A stretch of 64,000 nt of DNA from Mugil cephalus (lineage: Eukaryota; Chordata; Actinopteri; Mugiliformes; Mugilidae): NCBI RefSeq assembly GCF_022458985.1, contig NC_061789.1, positions 11,228,357-11,292,356 on the forward strand. Reading direction: 5' to 3'. The notes under the pieces are model-generated. The model did not search any database. It saw only the letters and a program-made list of their open reading frames with translations, and was not told the DNA's origin. The number at the start of each line of letters is the position of its first letter. Position 1 is the first letter of the stretch. Position numbers and translations under genes: made by a program. This document shows positions 50,071-62,700 of the stretch, one piece after another.

Positions 50071-53000
50071 TGCACACTACCTATTTATATAAATGCATAT
50101 AAATGTAAGATACCTGAGTAAAAGTAGCAGGTATACTGAAGATTGTTCACTGTCCAAACACTTTTGACTTGCATTGTACTTACCGGTGTACATAGAAGCA
50201 CTAACTTTGAGACTGTGTTAGAGTAATAATAATGATTATTTTGTCACGTGAGTTCAGACAATTTGTACTAGATGCAGACCAATAGATACTATCATTATTA
50301 TTACTACTACTGCAGTTGGAATATTTATGTTGTATGCTAATTTTTAAAAATGTAATTGCCAATTTTGACCACTAGGTGGGGAATAAGCGCAATGTTACTG
50401 TGATAGAGCTATAAAAAAAAAAAATATTAATGTTTTTAAGGAGGACAAATGGACTACCTTTCCCAGCATTCCTGTCGAGGTCTCAGGGTGGGAGTCTCCG
50501 GTTCTGGGCAGGGCTGCGTTCTACTCTTTACATTTTATTTTGAGCCAGTATTAAAACGTGGAGCGTCCACAGTCGAGCTTAGTCACACGCGTATTTTCCG
50601 GATATTTCATTACAAATTTTCGTGCCATTTTTTTTTTTTATTATTATTTTCAGTTTTATATTTCATACTTGTTACTGTGCAGTAGATTTTTTATTTTTAT
50701 TTTTTTACCCCAAACACACAAACCATGCAAAACACAGCCCAGAAAGTTTTCAATATTAAAAAAAAAAAAGCATATGCACAAATTGTTTAAAATATATCGA
50801 GCTTGTGAAATAATTGAGGACATTTTGAAATGTTTACCGAAATTTACTTTCAACCGGTTTTAACAGTAAATCGTCTTTATGTGTCGTCATATTAATGACT
50901 CTCCAACAACAGCATCACAATATATTACACAATACGTTTTACATTAATAAACTATAAGGAAAGTGGAAAATATGTCTCATCAAATGGAAAGCTGATAAAA
51001 TCTAAACAGACTTGTCAAATTAGAGGTGATAATTAATTTCACAGCTTCTTTTTTTCTTTGTATTTTACACAACTTTGTACATATAATTATTTGTTTCAGT
51101 TATAATTTAATATTGGCACCTTTGGGACTCCATAGTAACCCCACTCTGTCCGTCTGTTTTCCAAGTGAACACCTCATGGTTTGAATTTTGCACAGTCCGA
51201 ATGGGTAGAAAATCATCTTCAGCTGACCTCCGGGCGATCGGATGCTGTCCTTAGTTGTCACGTCTACCTCATTTGCACTGATAGTAAAAGAATGTTTGGT
51301 GGATTTTAAAAGAGAAAACATTTCTTGGCTTTTTTTTTCTTCTTCTTTTTTTTTTCGTTTCTCAGTTTTGTGCAAATGTTGACAAGAGATGGTGAATGAG
51401 AGCAGGAGAGGACAAACTGACGCCACGTTCAGAGTGGAAGCTGTAAAATGGAGCTTTTCTGTTTTTATTTTTTGTTTTTTTTGTTTTTTTTTTGGGACAC
51501 ATCACTGCAGGACATGCTGGACTTTAAAGACGCTGAGTGGAAACGAGTCGGATATAAGAAGCTGTGCTGGGTTCTGTTTGTTGGAAGTGTCTGGATGAAC
51601 TGTGCTTCTCATCTTCCTGAGAGGGAAAAAAAAATGTTTAAAGCGTGAGATTTCATTTTGCCAATGTTATTGTTTCTTTTTTTTTTTTTTTTAAATCCCG
51701 AACATTCCTGAAGTGTTTTTATTTTTGCCAATTAAAACTGCACTGGGGAAGTTTATGTCGCCTCCAACGAGCGAGGAGTCCTAATACGTTTGGGTGTATG
51801 TTACACTTCATTTCATTTTCTCTGAAAACACTTCAGTTTGTGAGCAGGTTACTGACAGTAGGATTTTTGTATTTTGTCAAATTTTGAGGAACATCTTGTG
51901 CAATTTGTATTTTTGCTGTCTTCTGAAGGTTTTTCTTGTCGGGAAAATGTCTGAAAATAGTGAAAAAAAATCCGCCTCTTAAAGGCGACATCTTATTATT
52001 TAGAGCTGAAACGAGTCATCAATCAATGTTAATAGCACAGAGTTATTTTCAAAGTCAAATATTCTTTTTTTTTTCAGTAAAAACATTTAAATTTTCTCTG
52101 TTTCACAAAAAACAGAATCTCTATCCAGGGTTTTCACAATAGGGGTTCATTTAATTTCAGCATTTTGGACTCTTTAGAAGTCTGTTTTGTTTTTGTTTTT
52201 TTAATTTCATGTCACTTTCGTGATTTTTCTATTTTTATTTTATGGCGTCATTGTCATAAAGCAGTTGACTACAGAAGGTTTACAAAATAATCAACAATTT
52301 GATGAAATAAGCTGCAGATTAATCGCATCACGAGAACAATCGGTGGTTTTGCTGCCCCCCCACATTCTTCTGACGATTGTTTTGTCCATTTAATAATTTG
52401 ACGACTAGAGGATTCACTGTCACGGTTTCTAAAAAAAAAAACAAAAAAACAAAAAACAAAACAAAAGATATTCAGCTTAAAAAGAAACAAAACACAAAGT
52501 CTTGATTTTTGTGAATTGACTAATTGTTTCAGTTCAGCTCTGTGGTGCGTTCAGGGACAGTCTGGCATCCCTAAAGCTGATGCAATCCAGTGTTAAAAAG
52601 ATAGTTAAAGGTGTTCGTTTCAGGCGTCTATAGCAAACGATGTAATGTCCCAAAATGTAAAACTGTTCTTCTGTCAGATAATTGGCTTTTTTGTTTGGGT
52701 CCACACGTTCCTGGTGCAGTTTTAAATGTTTCTGTTGGACAAACTCATTCAGTGTTACTGCCTCGACCTGTAAAGGCTGGAAACACTCCCCTGAAAATGC
52801 CCCGAGCGTTGTGTTGTGAGAAACTGACAGGAGCAGCTGTGAGGAGGAAGAGGAGGAGGAGGAGGAGGAGGAGGAGGAGGATACTGCTGTAGTGAGAGTC
52901 GGTGTTTGAGTGGAGAGCGGGGTGGATGTGTGTCTGTCGGAGTTGAAAATGTTCAGGTTCGGTGCAAAGTGTTTGGAGGAGAAACGAGTTGTACAGAAAC

Positions 53001-53100
53001 GTAACAAAATAATTTTTGGAGAAATAAAAGAACAAAAACAGAAGTGTCGGCTTGTTTTCATTGGTTGGGGAGGTTTGGAAATAAATGTGGTGGATGAAAG
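50071..53100. other. T-rich noncoding stretch between taok2 and cdipt
   Basis: Three kilobases of AT-rich DNA with many T-runs and a (GAG)n tract at about 52842-52880. It could be a very long taok2 3'UTR tail or intergenic DNA; later AATAAA hexamers occur near 53023 and 53078. Reading frames here are low in complexity and look like chance. Confidence 0.5.
52842..52880. repeat. (GAG)n purine-rich repeat
   Basis: About 12 GAG units in a purine-rich run on the plus strand. Confidence 0.85.
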
Positions 53101-53119
53101 TCACCTGGATTCAAGGACG

Positions 53120-54030
53120 CAAATAGGTACCGGCTTCCTCTTGCATAATTACTGCATGGGTGGTTATGTTTCAGCTTTCAGCAACGAGTTATTTAACCCC
53201 AAATGATGCAATGAGTAGCTTCTCGTTTCTTAAACAACCATGTCGAAACAACACATCCTATGGTGGTGGAAAAGATGTTAGTCTGTTAGAGAAGGGTAAA
53301 ATCATTGGCATGCGTCAAGCAGAGAAAACATCTAAGGAGACTGAAGCAGAAACTAAAAACTGGGTTAAGAACTGTCCAATGCTGCATTATTAAAAGCTGG
53401 AAGGGTAGTGGGGAACCATCCTCTTTTAGGAAGAAATGTCGTTGCCAAACACTGAAACATTTGATGAAATCAAATCAAAGAAAAACAACAGTCTGTGTTT
53501 AATAGTGAAAGTAAAAGAAAGCTGTGTGGGTTTTAAGAAAACCACCAATCAATGAGGCTAACCAGGAAAAAAAAAGGCTTCAATTTATCCAGGAGCATGA
53601 AGATTGGTCCAGGTTCAGCAACATTATTTCGGAAGAATGAGGTCAGCTGACTACCTGAATATACTGAATGACCAGATTATTACATCAATGGATTTAATCT
53701 TCTCTGATATCATGGACGTATTCCAAGATGTCAGGATTCATGGGGCTCAAACAGTCAAAGAGTGGTTCAGGGAGCAGGAGACATCATCATTTTCACACAT
53801 GGATCGGCCTCCACAGAGTCCAGACCTGAACCCCATTGAGAATCTTTGGGATGTGCTGGAAAAGGCTTTGCACGGTGGTCAGACTCTCCCATCATTAATA
53901 CAAGATCTTGGTGAAAACTTAATGCAAACACTTGCAGAAGCTTCTTATCGAATGTAATCAAAGGCAATGGCACTTTCCCTCTTTTATTATCATGATATTA
54001 GTGTAAAAATATATAATGTGTTGTTTTATT
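53120..54030 (+). mobile_element. degraded Tc1-like DNA transposon upstream of cdipt
   Basis: Plus-strand translation shows an N-terminal helix-turn-helix piece (DVSLLEKGKIIGMRQ at about 53271) and the C-terminal catalytic region ([20 protein letters not shown] at about 53808-53868). Frames between them are broken by several changes and no intact transposase exists. The terminal repeats were not located with confidence, so edges are approximate. A different Tc1 lineage from the 12807 element. Confidence 0.8.
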
Positions 54031-54049
54031 TATACATTTAACATCCAAT

Positions 54050-54290
54050 GATACGCTAGTGTCTCTCTGCCGTCGCTTCTTGCGAAGTGTCTGTGTCCTC
54101 ATGCAGCTTTTATTCTAAAAACAAAAGCAGCGGAAGCCTTGTTGTTGTTGTTTCCGCCGCAGAGAGGAAGAAGTCATCTTCTGCCTACCCAGTCTGACAA
54201 CTACAGCCCGCTGAGTCTTCCTCCCAAAGACACCACCCGGTATTAAATTCAAGAAGACGAACGACCGCGAGTCGCCCCAATACGTCCGAG
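54050..54290 (+). promoter_or_regulatory. cdipt promoter and 5'UTR
   Basis: Base composition becomes mixed and the sequence includes 'gtttccgccgcagagaggaag' before the ATG at 54291. No TATA box. Position-based inference. Confidence 0.4.
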
Positions 54291-56513
54291 ATGCCTGAGG
54301 AAAATATTTTCTTATTTGTCCCTAATTTAATCGGTGAGTTCGTTGTTGTTGTTTTTTTCCCACGGTCTCCGCCAGCTCGTAGTTAGCTTAGCATTAGCAT
54401 TAACGTCACTGTAGATGCTTCTGAGACACTCAAACCAAAGTATATTCAATATATATATGTGTATATTTATAGTAAATCCAGCGATTTTCTACCGAGTTAA
54501 TCCGAGTTTCCTTAACTTTAACCGTGGAAGTTAAATTCGACCAAATGGTTAGAAAACGGAAACATCAAATTGTGCTACTACTTTTTACTTTGTTCACGAC
54601 ACTTGCAGCCATTGAAACGTCAAACTGATTAAATCTCAGAAAATGATCCGTGTTGTTTATGATAAATAATCACCATAAAGGCTGAATGTTATTTAATCAA
54701 GCATATTTGATCTAAGCTGAATTAATTTTAAACGGCTCAAAACATATATAGATTTTAATATATTTACTCATGTTCATTCATTTGTTTTTGGGTTTCATGC
54801 TTTCATGCAAACAGTGGCTACGTCACTTCCTTCCAGTGGTGAAAGGAACAAAAACAAAACAAAAGTTGCACATTTTAATTCAACGATTAATTCAACCCAT
54901 CTCGTGCAGGTTATGCCCGTGTGGTGCTGGCCCTGCTGTCCTTCTTCCTGATGCCCTGCTGCCCGTGGCCGGCCGTCTTCTGCTACCTCCTCAGCGCTGT
55001 GCTCGACGCTTTTGACGGCCACGCTGCCCGAGCTCTCAACCAGTGTACGTATCTGCAGATGCACCTCTTTAGGCTTGAAACCACAAGGCCCTTACCCGGG
55101 CAGCCTGACTCTAGTTAGACACCGTTTGGATTTTATTACGGGGTCATGCGTTTATATAATTCTGCACCCGGAGCTCACATGACTTTTATGAGCCCTTTTC
55201 TTCTCTGTGCGTCAGTCATGGAAACCTGCAGCAGGATGTGTTGTTCCCTCAGGATTCTGACTCTCTGTTCCTCTCTCTCCATCGTGTTTAACATCAGCCA
55301 CCAAGTTCGGAGCAATGCTGGACATGCTGACGGACCGCTGCGCCACCATGTGTCTGCTGGTGAACCTGTCGCTAATCTACCCCTCCTACACCTTCCTGTT
55401 CCAGCTCAGCATGTGTCTGGACATCGCCAGCCACTGGCTGCACCTGCACAGGTGAGTCATCGGCTCCGCTGTGCTCTGCAGCGCCAGCTCCCACGTCCTC
55501 GTCATCCCCTCCCCGCTGCTCTCCGCTCCGCGCGAGCGTCGCGCGGACGAGGGCTGGTTTTTCCGCTGGAAACAGTGTTGGATAATATTTTATTCATAGC
55601 TCAGCTTTACGTGAGAAATAATCAAATCAGGCCTAATGGACCCAGAACAAGAGTTTTACTTTGATAATGTGAACCGACGACAATCAGTCCTGTGTTATTT
55701 TTAACCATTAAAACGTATTGGCAGCCTGCGGGAGTTATCAGAATAAATGTGTCAGTTTCCATCATGTCTTCACACATTTAATTTAATGCTCTTTAATCCT
55801 CGATAAAGAAAATGCTCCTCCGTGCTCATATTTCTATGATATTTATGGAAAAATTTGCCTTAAATTAATAATCCTGAGGGAATTTACTCAGAAAGGGAGG
55901 ATCACTTTTGTGTTTTGTTTCCTCAGTTCTACCGTAAAAGGATCAACGAGCCACAAAACCATCGACCTCTCCGGCAACCCCATCCTCCGGATCTACTACA
56001 CATCTAAGGTCCGTCGCGCTCTTGTCTCAGGATTAAATCTTTGTTGATTTAGCTAAGAAAAAAAAAAGAAAAAAAGGAAAAGAGAGTGAAACTGTGTTGT
56101 CTCCTGCAGCCGGTGCTGTTCGTGATGTGCGCTGGGAACGAGCTCTTCTTCTGCCTGCTCTACCTCCTCCATCACATCGAGGAACCCGCATGTAAGACTT
56201 TGTCCGACACAAGACGATCTAACCAACGCCTGAGCACATTTCAGGTCACGGTTTTCCCTCGGTGTCCTCCGAAACGAGTTACCCCCCCTCCCCCCGTTTT
56301 CATGCTTTGGTTTTCTCAGACGACTCGTCTCTACGAGCGCCAACACGTGTCTCTGTGTCTCTTTTCGCAGCCTGGCTCTACTGGCTGCAGGGGATCTGCT
56401 GCGCCATCTGCCTGCTGAAGTCGGGCATCAGCCTCGTGCACCTCATCACCGCCTCGCAGAACATGGCCGCCATGGACGTCGCCGAGCGAGGGAAAGCTGC
56501 GAAGGGGCAGTGA
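54291..56513 (+). CDS. cdipt: CDP-diacylglycerol-inositol 3-phosphatidyltransferase (PI synthase)
   Basis: Integral ER membrane enzyme that joins CDP-diacylglycerol and myo-inositol to make phosphatidylinositol. Six coding exons: 54291-54333, 54910-55044, 55298-55451, 55927-56008, 56110-56191 and 56371-56513 (TGA); phases agree for 212 residues (human 213). Starts MPEENIFLFVPNLIGYARV. The CDP-alcohol phosphotransferase signature is complete: the DAFDGHAAR part, then the later Gly, Asp and Asp in TKFGAMLDMLTDRC. HWLHLHS, HKTIDLSGNPILRIYYTSK and GNELFFCLLYLLH follow. Hydrophobic segments fit a multi-pass protein. The last exon ends in a lysine-containing tail (ERGKAAKGQ) instead of the human DRAKKK. 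No lesions seen. Neighbours taok2 and maz match the human 16p11.2 block. Confidence 0.96.
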
Positions 56514-58230
56514 GAGGGCGAGAGGGTGGAGGGGTGAGCGGCGAGAGCGACGGATCCGGTTTTATTCCTTCTTATTGTCTAAAAAGGCGGCGCTGGGCTG
56601 CTGATGTGCGAGGCGACGCGAAAAAACCCACTCCAGAAAACGCACGACCAAAGTTCACAAGATGATTCCAGTCAGAAAACTCAGTTTAAAAGTTTTTTTT
56701 TCCCACTTATTTTGCCAGTAAATGGCCTCAATATAAATTATTACTATTGGAATCACTAAATTATTAAGTGTGATGAACTTATAGTGCACGTTTGAGTGCT
56801 TTATTTCTCTACATATTCGCCAACAGACTTGACTTGTAACATAAACCCGTGAAGCCTGAATTCTACGCTCTTATTTTCCTCCGTTTGGTCGTTTTCTTAA
56901 GCTCATCGGCTGCGTAATCACGTTCTCCTAGAAGACAATCAGAACTGCCCAGTACTTGGAAATCAAAAGAAATAGTGACAAAAAATCCCAGAGCTTTGAA
57001 CATTACAGCAAATCTTAAATCAATCGTGATTTTAATGCGAGGATTCAGATCCGTTATAAACCTCCGATGCAGAACATCTGGATTCACGCTGGCCGACTGT
57101 GGCTGTGCAGGACGGTCGGCTTGTCATCACACACCAATACTCTCGTAATCGGTGCGTTCAGGTGTAAGTATTTGCTCGTGTCTCTGTCTCCTGTAGCATT
57201 AAGTGAAACACCTTTGTGTTTTAGCGTGTTAATTAAAATATAAAGTCACTTCTAAAATGCTGATTCACTTTCCTGCAGCTAAAATAATGGTTATTTAAAC
57301 GTTTAGATACATTTTAAAACATCTGGATTTTAGTCCAGATGCTCCGCATAAGGACATTGTTATTAATGGCTTGGAACTGTTGATGATATAAAATATTTAA
57401 GGATAAATGAGTTTTTTTTCATCACAAACTTTTAGAGATAGCACAGCGCGGTCCATTTATGTTGTTTTTTTTCTTCAAGTAAAAATGTTAAGCTTTTAAA
57501 GGTGCAGAGGGCTTTTTGTTTCGCTATGACTCATAGAGACATATTGACGTTAAATGCAGCAGCTGAAACAAAGCGGAACGATCCTTTCAGGCTTCGACGC
57601 TTCGTAAGCTGCTGCCTCTCTTTCTGTATCCAGACCGACATCTGGAGAACACGGCAGCCACCTCTGTGTCCTTTCAACTGACATCCCTGAAATCGACGAC
57701 CAAACAAACCGAACTGAAGCTCATTCAGTTGATCCAAATGAAAGTAAAGCCGTCAGTGCTGAAGTATTCCTCTCGCCACATCCGAGCCATTTGTTTGCGT
57801 TTTTTAGAGTTTTGTTTTTGTTTTTCTATGGGACACTGACGTGCTGGCGCCTACTTGAGGTTTCTAATGTTCTTTACTTGTGGTAGATGAGGTGTGTTTT
57901 GTTTTTTTTCTGTTTGTGCAGAACGTTATACAGGTCACGCGTACACGGTATATGCGTGACCTGCGTACGGTTTACCTCACAACATGTGGAGCTCCAAGTA
58001 TTATGGTTTGTGCTGCTGATAACTGTAAAGCCATGTGTGTGCTGAACATTGTTTTTGATGGAACTTATTTCCTAGAATGTATTATTAGAGAGTAAATATA
58101 TATCAAAGCCAATTCTAATGTTTAAGAAAATTAAATTGTGGTAATTTAAATATTTGGTGGTTATTATTATTATTATTTTTGGTTGGTTGGTTTGAATTTA
58201 CTGTAAAAGCAGCTGCAAAATAAATATGAT
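56514..58230 (+). other. cdipt 3'UTR (inferred)
   Basis: AT-rich noncoding sequence with an AATAAA at about 58218 as best late signal. No reading frame of note. Confidence 0.45.
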
Positions 58231-58295
58231 TAAAATGAGCAAATGCATGTTTGCTTTGTTTTTGTTTTGTTTTTTTTAGAAAAATTGTGTAGGTT

Positions 58296-58358
58296 TGCAC
58301 ATTTAATACTAGCGTATTATATTTTTCTGCACATTTAATATTAGCATATTATATTTTT
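58296..58358. repeat. 32-bp tandem duplication
   Basis: The unit GCACATTTAATACTAGCGTA...TATTTTTCT recurs once, directly after, with three base changes ('gcacatttaatattagcatatt'). Confidence 0.8.
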
Positions 58359-58360
58359 GA

Positions 58361-58800
58361 AGGGTCACTTCAGAAAAAGACAAACATACAAAAATGCAAT
58401 CAGATGTCTGTGGTCATTTTGTGTCTTTCAGACACTTGTGCTCTATGTTTGAGAACTGGGGAGGGGATCTCTAACATCTTTTTAATCAAGATTATCGATA
58501 AGAACGAGTTAATAATAAACATGTTCGACAATTAAATGGATGTTTCATATAAATTCTGCAAGCCGAATTTATCAGTGCCTCTTACTGAAAACGACAAATC
58601 GTTGTCATCCCCGCTAACTTCACAACAGGACGAGCCGACGTGAAATTTGGGATTTTTTGAACGGGTTTTGGTGCGCCGGTCTGCCTGGCCCATTCAGGAA
58701 TGGACGTCATGTGCACCGAGGTTGGATCCAGCTGTTGCACTTGCGCGCATCGTTACCTTTAAGATGCTCTCAGGATAAAGAGCCTTGTTTTAGCTAAACC
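58361..58800. other. intergenic, cdipt to maz
   Basis: Nothing recognised; GC content rises toward the right. Confidence 0.5.
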
Positions 58801-59762
58801 CGACACCATTTTAGCTTACAGTTTGACGGACGCGGTCCGGGTCTCTGGCCGGTGAGATTTTCTGTTTACCGGCGGCGGTGGATTTTTTCACTTTAAAGCG
58901 TGGCGGGGGGATTAACGAGCGAGCTGGTTCTATAAATGTCGGATTTCATTATTTGTCGGCCTATTGAGAAGAAGAGGCGGCGGCGGGGGCGAGACGAGCC
59001 GAGACGGGGTCCGCGAGGAGGGTGCATACACAAAATACTTTCCCTTTAAAGCAGCGGAGAGGGACAGAGGGGGAGAAGAAGAGATAAAAAAAGAAAAGGA
59101 AGAAAGACAGAGAGGGAGGGAGGGAGAGGGAGAGAGAGAGGGCGAGAGAGGGAGCGAATTTGAAAAAAAGAGAAAGATGTCACCCTGTCGATTGAAACGC
59201 CGAGGCGGAGCCACGGACCGCGGCCGAGCAGGAGCGCTCTAGTTAGGGGACGAGCTCTACGCGACGCCGAGGCTTGGATCCCGACGCCGCGGCCTTTTTT
59301 TTTTATTCGGAGCTATCGCAAAATAAACGAGTCCCGAGCTGCTGCTATGATTGTGACCGCTCATCTTCTGTATCAAAATAATCTCTATTTTGCATGCAAT
59401 TCACCAAATTTTATTACAGTAGACATAAGCAGATTATATTAAAAGTGCACCATTAAAGAAAGCATGACAACAACCATTCTGTCGCATTTACTAAATTGTC
59501 AGTGCCTGTTTATTGCCAACAGATGATTAACTCATAACTAATCACTAATAAGTGTAGGTCGATTTTTTTTTTTAGCTCAACATCGTCCGGTGTCACCACA
59601 ATTTTTTATTTTTTTTGCTTCTTCCATGAATTAAGCCGAGCAGGTAGAGCTGCGATACAGGCCGCAGATTGTGTTTTCATAGCAGCACTCGGGGCTTTTC
59701 TCCTGGGCTCCGTGGCCCTCCTCCCTCCCCGCTTCGGTCCCGGGCCGCTTCTGTTTGTCAGG
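58800..59762 (+). promoter_or_regulatory. maz-like gene promoter region and 5'UTR
   Basis: GC/CpG-rich from about 58840 ('accggcggcggtgg', 'aggcggcggcgggggcgag') with a purine-rich (GAGA)n tract at 59085-59155, then a 'gccgagcagg' leader before the ATG at 59763. Transcription start is not defined. Likely a CpG-island promoter. Confidence 0.45.
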
Positions 59763-62700
59763 ATGGACACCTCCTGGAGCAATTTCCTATTTCAGGTGAG
59801 TGTTAATTGACGCCGCAGCTGCTTTGAGGATGGGGTTGTTTTGAGGTGGGGTGAGGTGGGGGGAAGAGAAAGCAGGGGTGGGTGGGGGTGTTTGACATTT
59901 GTGTGTGGGGTAATGGAGGGAGGGTGGAGAGGGGGGGTCACAGAGGGGTCAGGGTGAAGTTGTCTGCTTCAGGACAGGTGAGCACAAACTTCAGCCTCCT
60001 CTGCTGCACGCATGAGTTTAAACATCCAGATCCACCACTGCACAGCACTGATTTTGTGATAGATTGATAATGTTCCCACGCACTTGTCGTTTCCTTGTTT
60101 GTTTATTTGATGTGGGGAAAGCTGCATGAGTTGCCCCCGCTGGCTGGGACAACTAAAGTCCTGTGAATCTGAATCTGAACTAATCAAGACAAATTATTTC
60201 AAAGCAAAGCAGAATGGATCCGTTATTAATCCTCGTCCCAACATGACCTGGCGATCGATAAAATCACCACCAAACGTCCCGAGGATGTCCGGTGTAAATC
60301 TGAGAAATGCAGGAAATTCTCCCCTCAGAGAAACAGGAAAAAGGATCGGCATTTGTTGGTGAAATGAATCAACTAATGAATACGTTCCAGCGTGAAAACA
60401 GCAACAATATAGTCAAATTACAGTGATGAATGAATGAATTAATAACTTCATCTTGGTTTGTAGCACACGGACTCATCAGTCAGCGACTCTGATGTAATAA
60501 CAACACACTGGGAGTGGAGATACTGTTTAATCTCATCTACATCCAGCTGGATTAAAGTCTTCAACAATTACATATTTAAAAATGATCTTATGTCATAATC
60601 TCAGACGATTTTTAGTGTCAGAAACATCCTAAAGAAATTCCAGTTCATTCAAACTCTGATTCATTTTCCGATTGACTTATCTGAGCTCCAGCACTGATCC
60701 AAAATCCAAACTGATTTTTAAATAACTAAACAACTTCCGCAGACGCCGTCGACTCAGAGTCAACCTGAGACGCCGCTCCAGGCCGAGCTGCTGCCCGAGC
60801 TGACCAGCTCGGCCCAGAGTCCTCCAGCGGAGCACATCGTGACGCCGCCGTCCACCGTCGACACCGCCGCCCTGAGCGAGGAGCCCCTACCTGGTGAGGA
60901 GGAGAGGGGACTGTTTTTTTTTTAACTGCAGGGTCTAATGTTTACGCAAAAAGACTCTCAATATCAATATGTTTAAAGGTGGGCTGGTGTTTCATAAGAC
61001 AGGGATGCAGGTCGTAACCATAATCCTCTCCACCTGTTACTGTCTTACTTATTACCATTAAAAGATTAACTTTAGTTTATGTTGATATTTTGAGAGTTGA
61101 TTTATTATGAATCTCTTCTGGTCTAATAAATCAAATAAATTAAAATACACAAAAATAAACTAAACCGTATCACATATATATAAATATATGGAAAAACCTG
61201 TGTTTCTGTTCAAAGAAGTGAACCAGATGAGTGATGAGTTACTGCAAAACACAAAGCATGATAACATTATTTAAAATCCTAAACTTGAGGCTTCAGGAAC
61301 TTCTTTTATATCAGTTCCCGTTCACTTTCTAAATATAGATACTGTATTCCTGAGTGGAAAATTATATTTCACTTAAGTTTAATTTTCTATAATGATCCTG
61401 GTTGGTTTATAATTCCAGTAATTTCCTCAGTTTTATATTAGAAGAAGAGTCATTCTAAAAACTAAAAAATAATTTTCTCTCAACAAAAAAAGACTAGACA
61501 TTCATCAGAACTGTCATCAAAACACGGGTTTTCAGTTATAAAAAAAAAAAGGTTATTTGATTATTTCACAAATATCAAAAGTAAAAGCACAACATGCAGT
61601 TCTTGTTTTCTTCTGAAGGTCTGTGGACTGAATGTGCTTTAATCTGTAACAAGTATTTGAACTAAATTATTCAAAGAAAATGACAAAACAAAATCTTAAT
61701 TTTTAATATTTAAAAAAAAATAAAAATTTCATGCTTAGACCCACTTCGTCCTCCATAAACAGGACGTTTGTCCGGACGGACACTGGTTTGTGAGGCCACT
61801 GACCACAGTTTAAAACTTTAAATCGCTGTCTCTCTCTCTGCTGCGTCCGACAGTCAAACCCCTCCCCAAGCCGAGTCGGCCGGCCCACATCTGCGCCACC
61901 TGCAACAAGGAGTTCAAGAACAGCTACAACCTGCGGCGGCACCAGTCGGTGCACACGGGCATCAAGATGAAGGACCGGGCGGCCCGGGAGAAGGAGGACG
62001 GGGCCAAGGGGGGGCGGGTGGAGAAGCAGACGGTGCCCCTGTCCCTCCTCCATCTCACCCTGCCCCCGCAGCCCCAGCCGCCCCCTCCTCCCCCCGCCGC
62101 CGTCGCGCAGGATGCCCTTCCCCAGCCCGGTCAGCACGGCAACCAGGAGACCCAGCCGGTCTCTGTGTCCATCGCCCCGGCAACTGTAACCATGGCCGCG
62201 CCTCCTCAGCCCATCCAGACAGCTGTTGTTGTTGTGGGGTCTATGGAGCAGGTGGGTTCACCGGGTAAAAAAAAAAAAAAAAACAGAAATCCTCCTCTTA
62301 TCATTAATTATAAGTGGCCCACTGTGATTTTATGCACATTTTTTCGTTTTTTGTTGTGAAAAAAAGTCACAAACTTTAACAAAATTTAAACAGGGACACG
62401 ATGCATTTAAGAAACGGCGTACACGGTAATGTCTCTCCTTCTGCCACACAGAATCCCAATCCCAATCCCATTCCCAACACCAACCAGGTGAGGAAGAACC
62501 ACGCCTGCGAGGCTTGCGGAAAAGCCTTCAGGGACGTCTACCACCTCAACCGACACCGACTGTCCCACTCGGACGAGAAGCCGTACTCCTGTCCCATCTG
62601 CCAGCAGCGCTTCAAGAGGAAAGACAGAATGAGTTACCACGTGCGTTCACACCAAGGCGGCGTGGAGAAACCCTACGTCTGTCCACACTGCGCCAAGGCC

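Noticed and set aside
52534-53061. 175-codon minus-strand frame
   Set aside because: Contains a Ser run from the (GAG)n repeat and otherwise low-complexity sequence without similarity to a family I know.
58964-59242. 92-codon frame in the maz promoter
   Set aside because: Purine-repeat translation (Arg/Glu/Gly); better explained as GC-rich leader.
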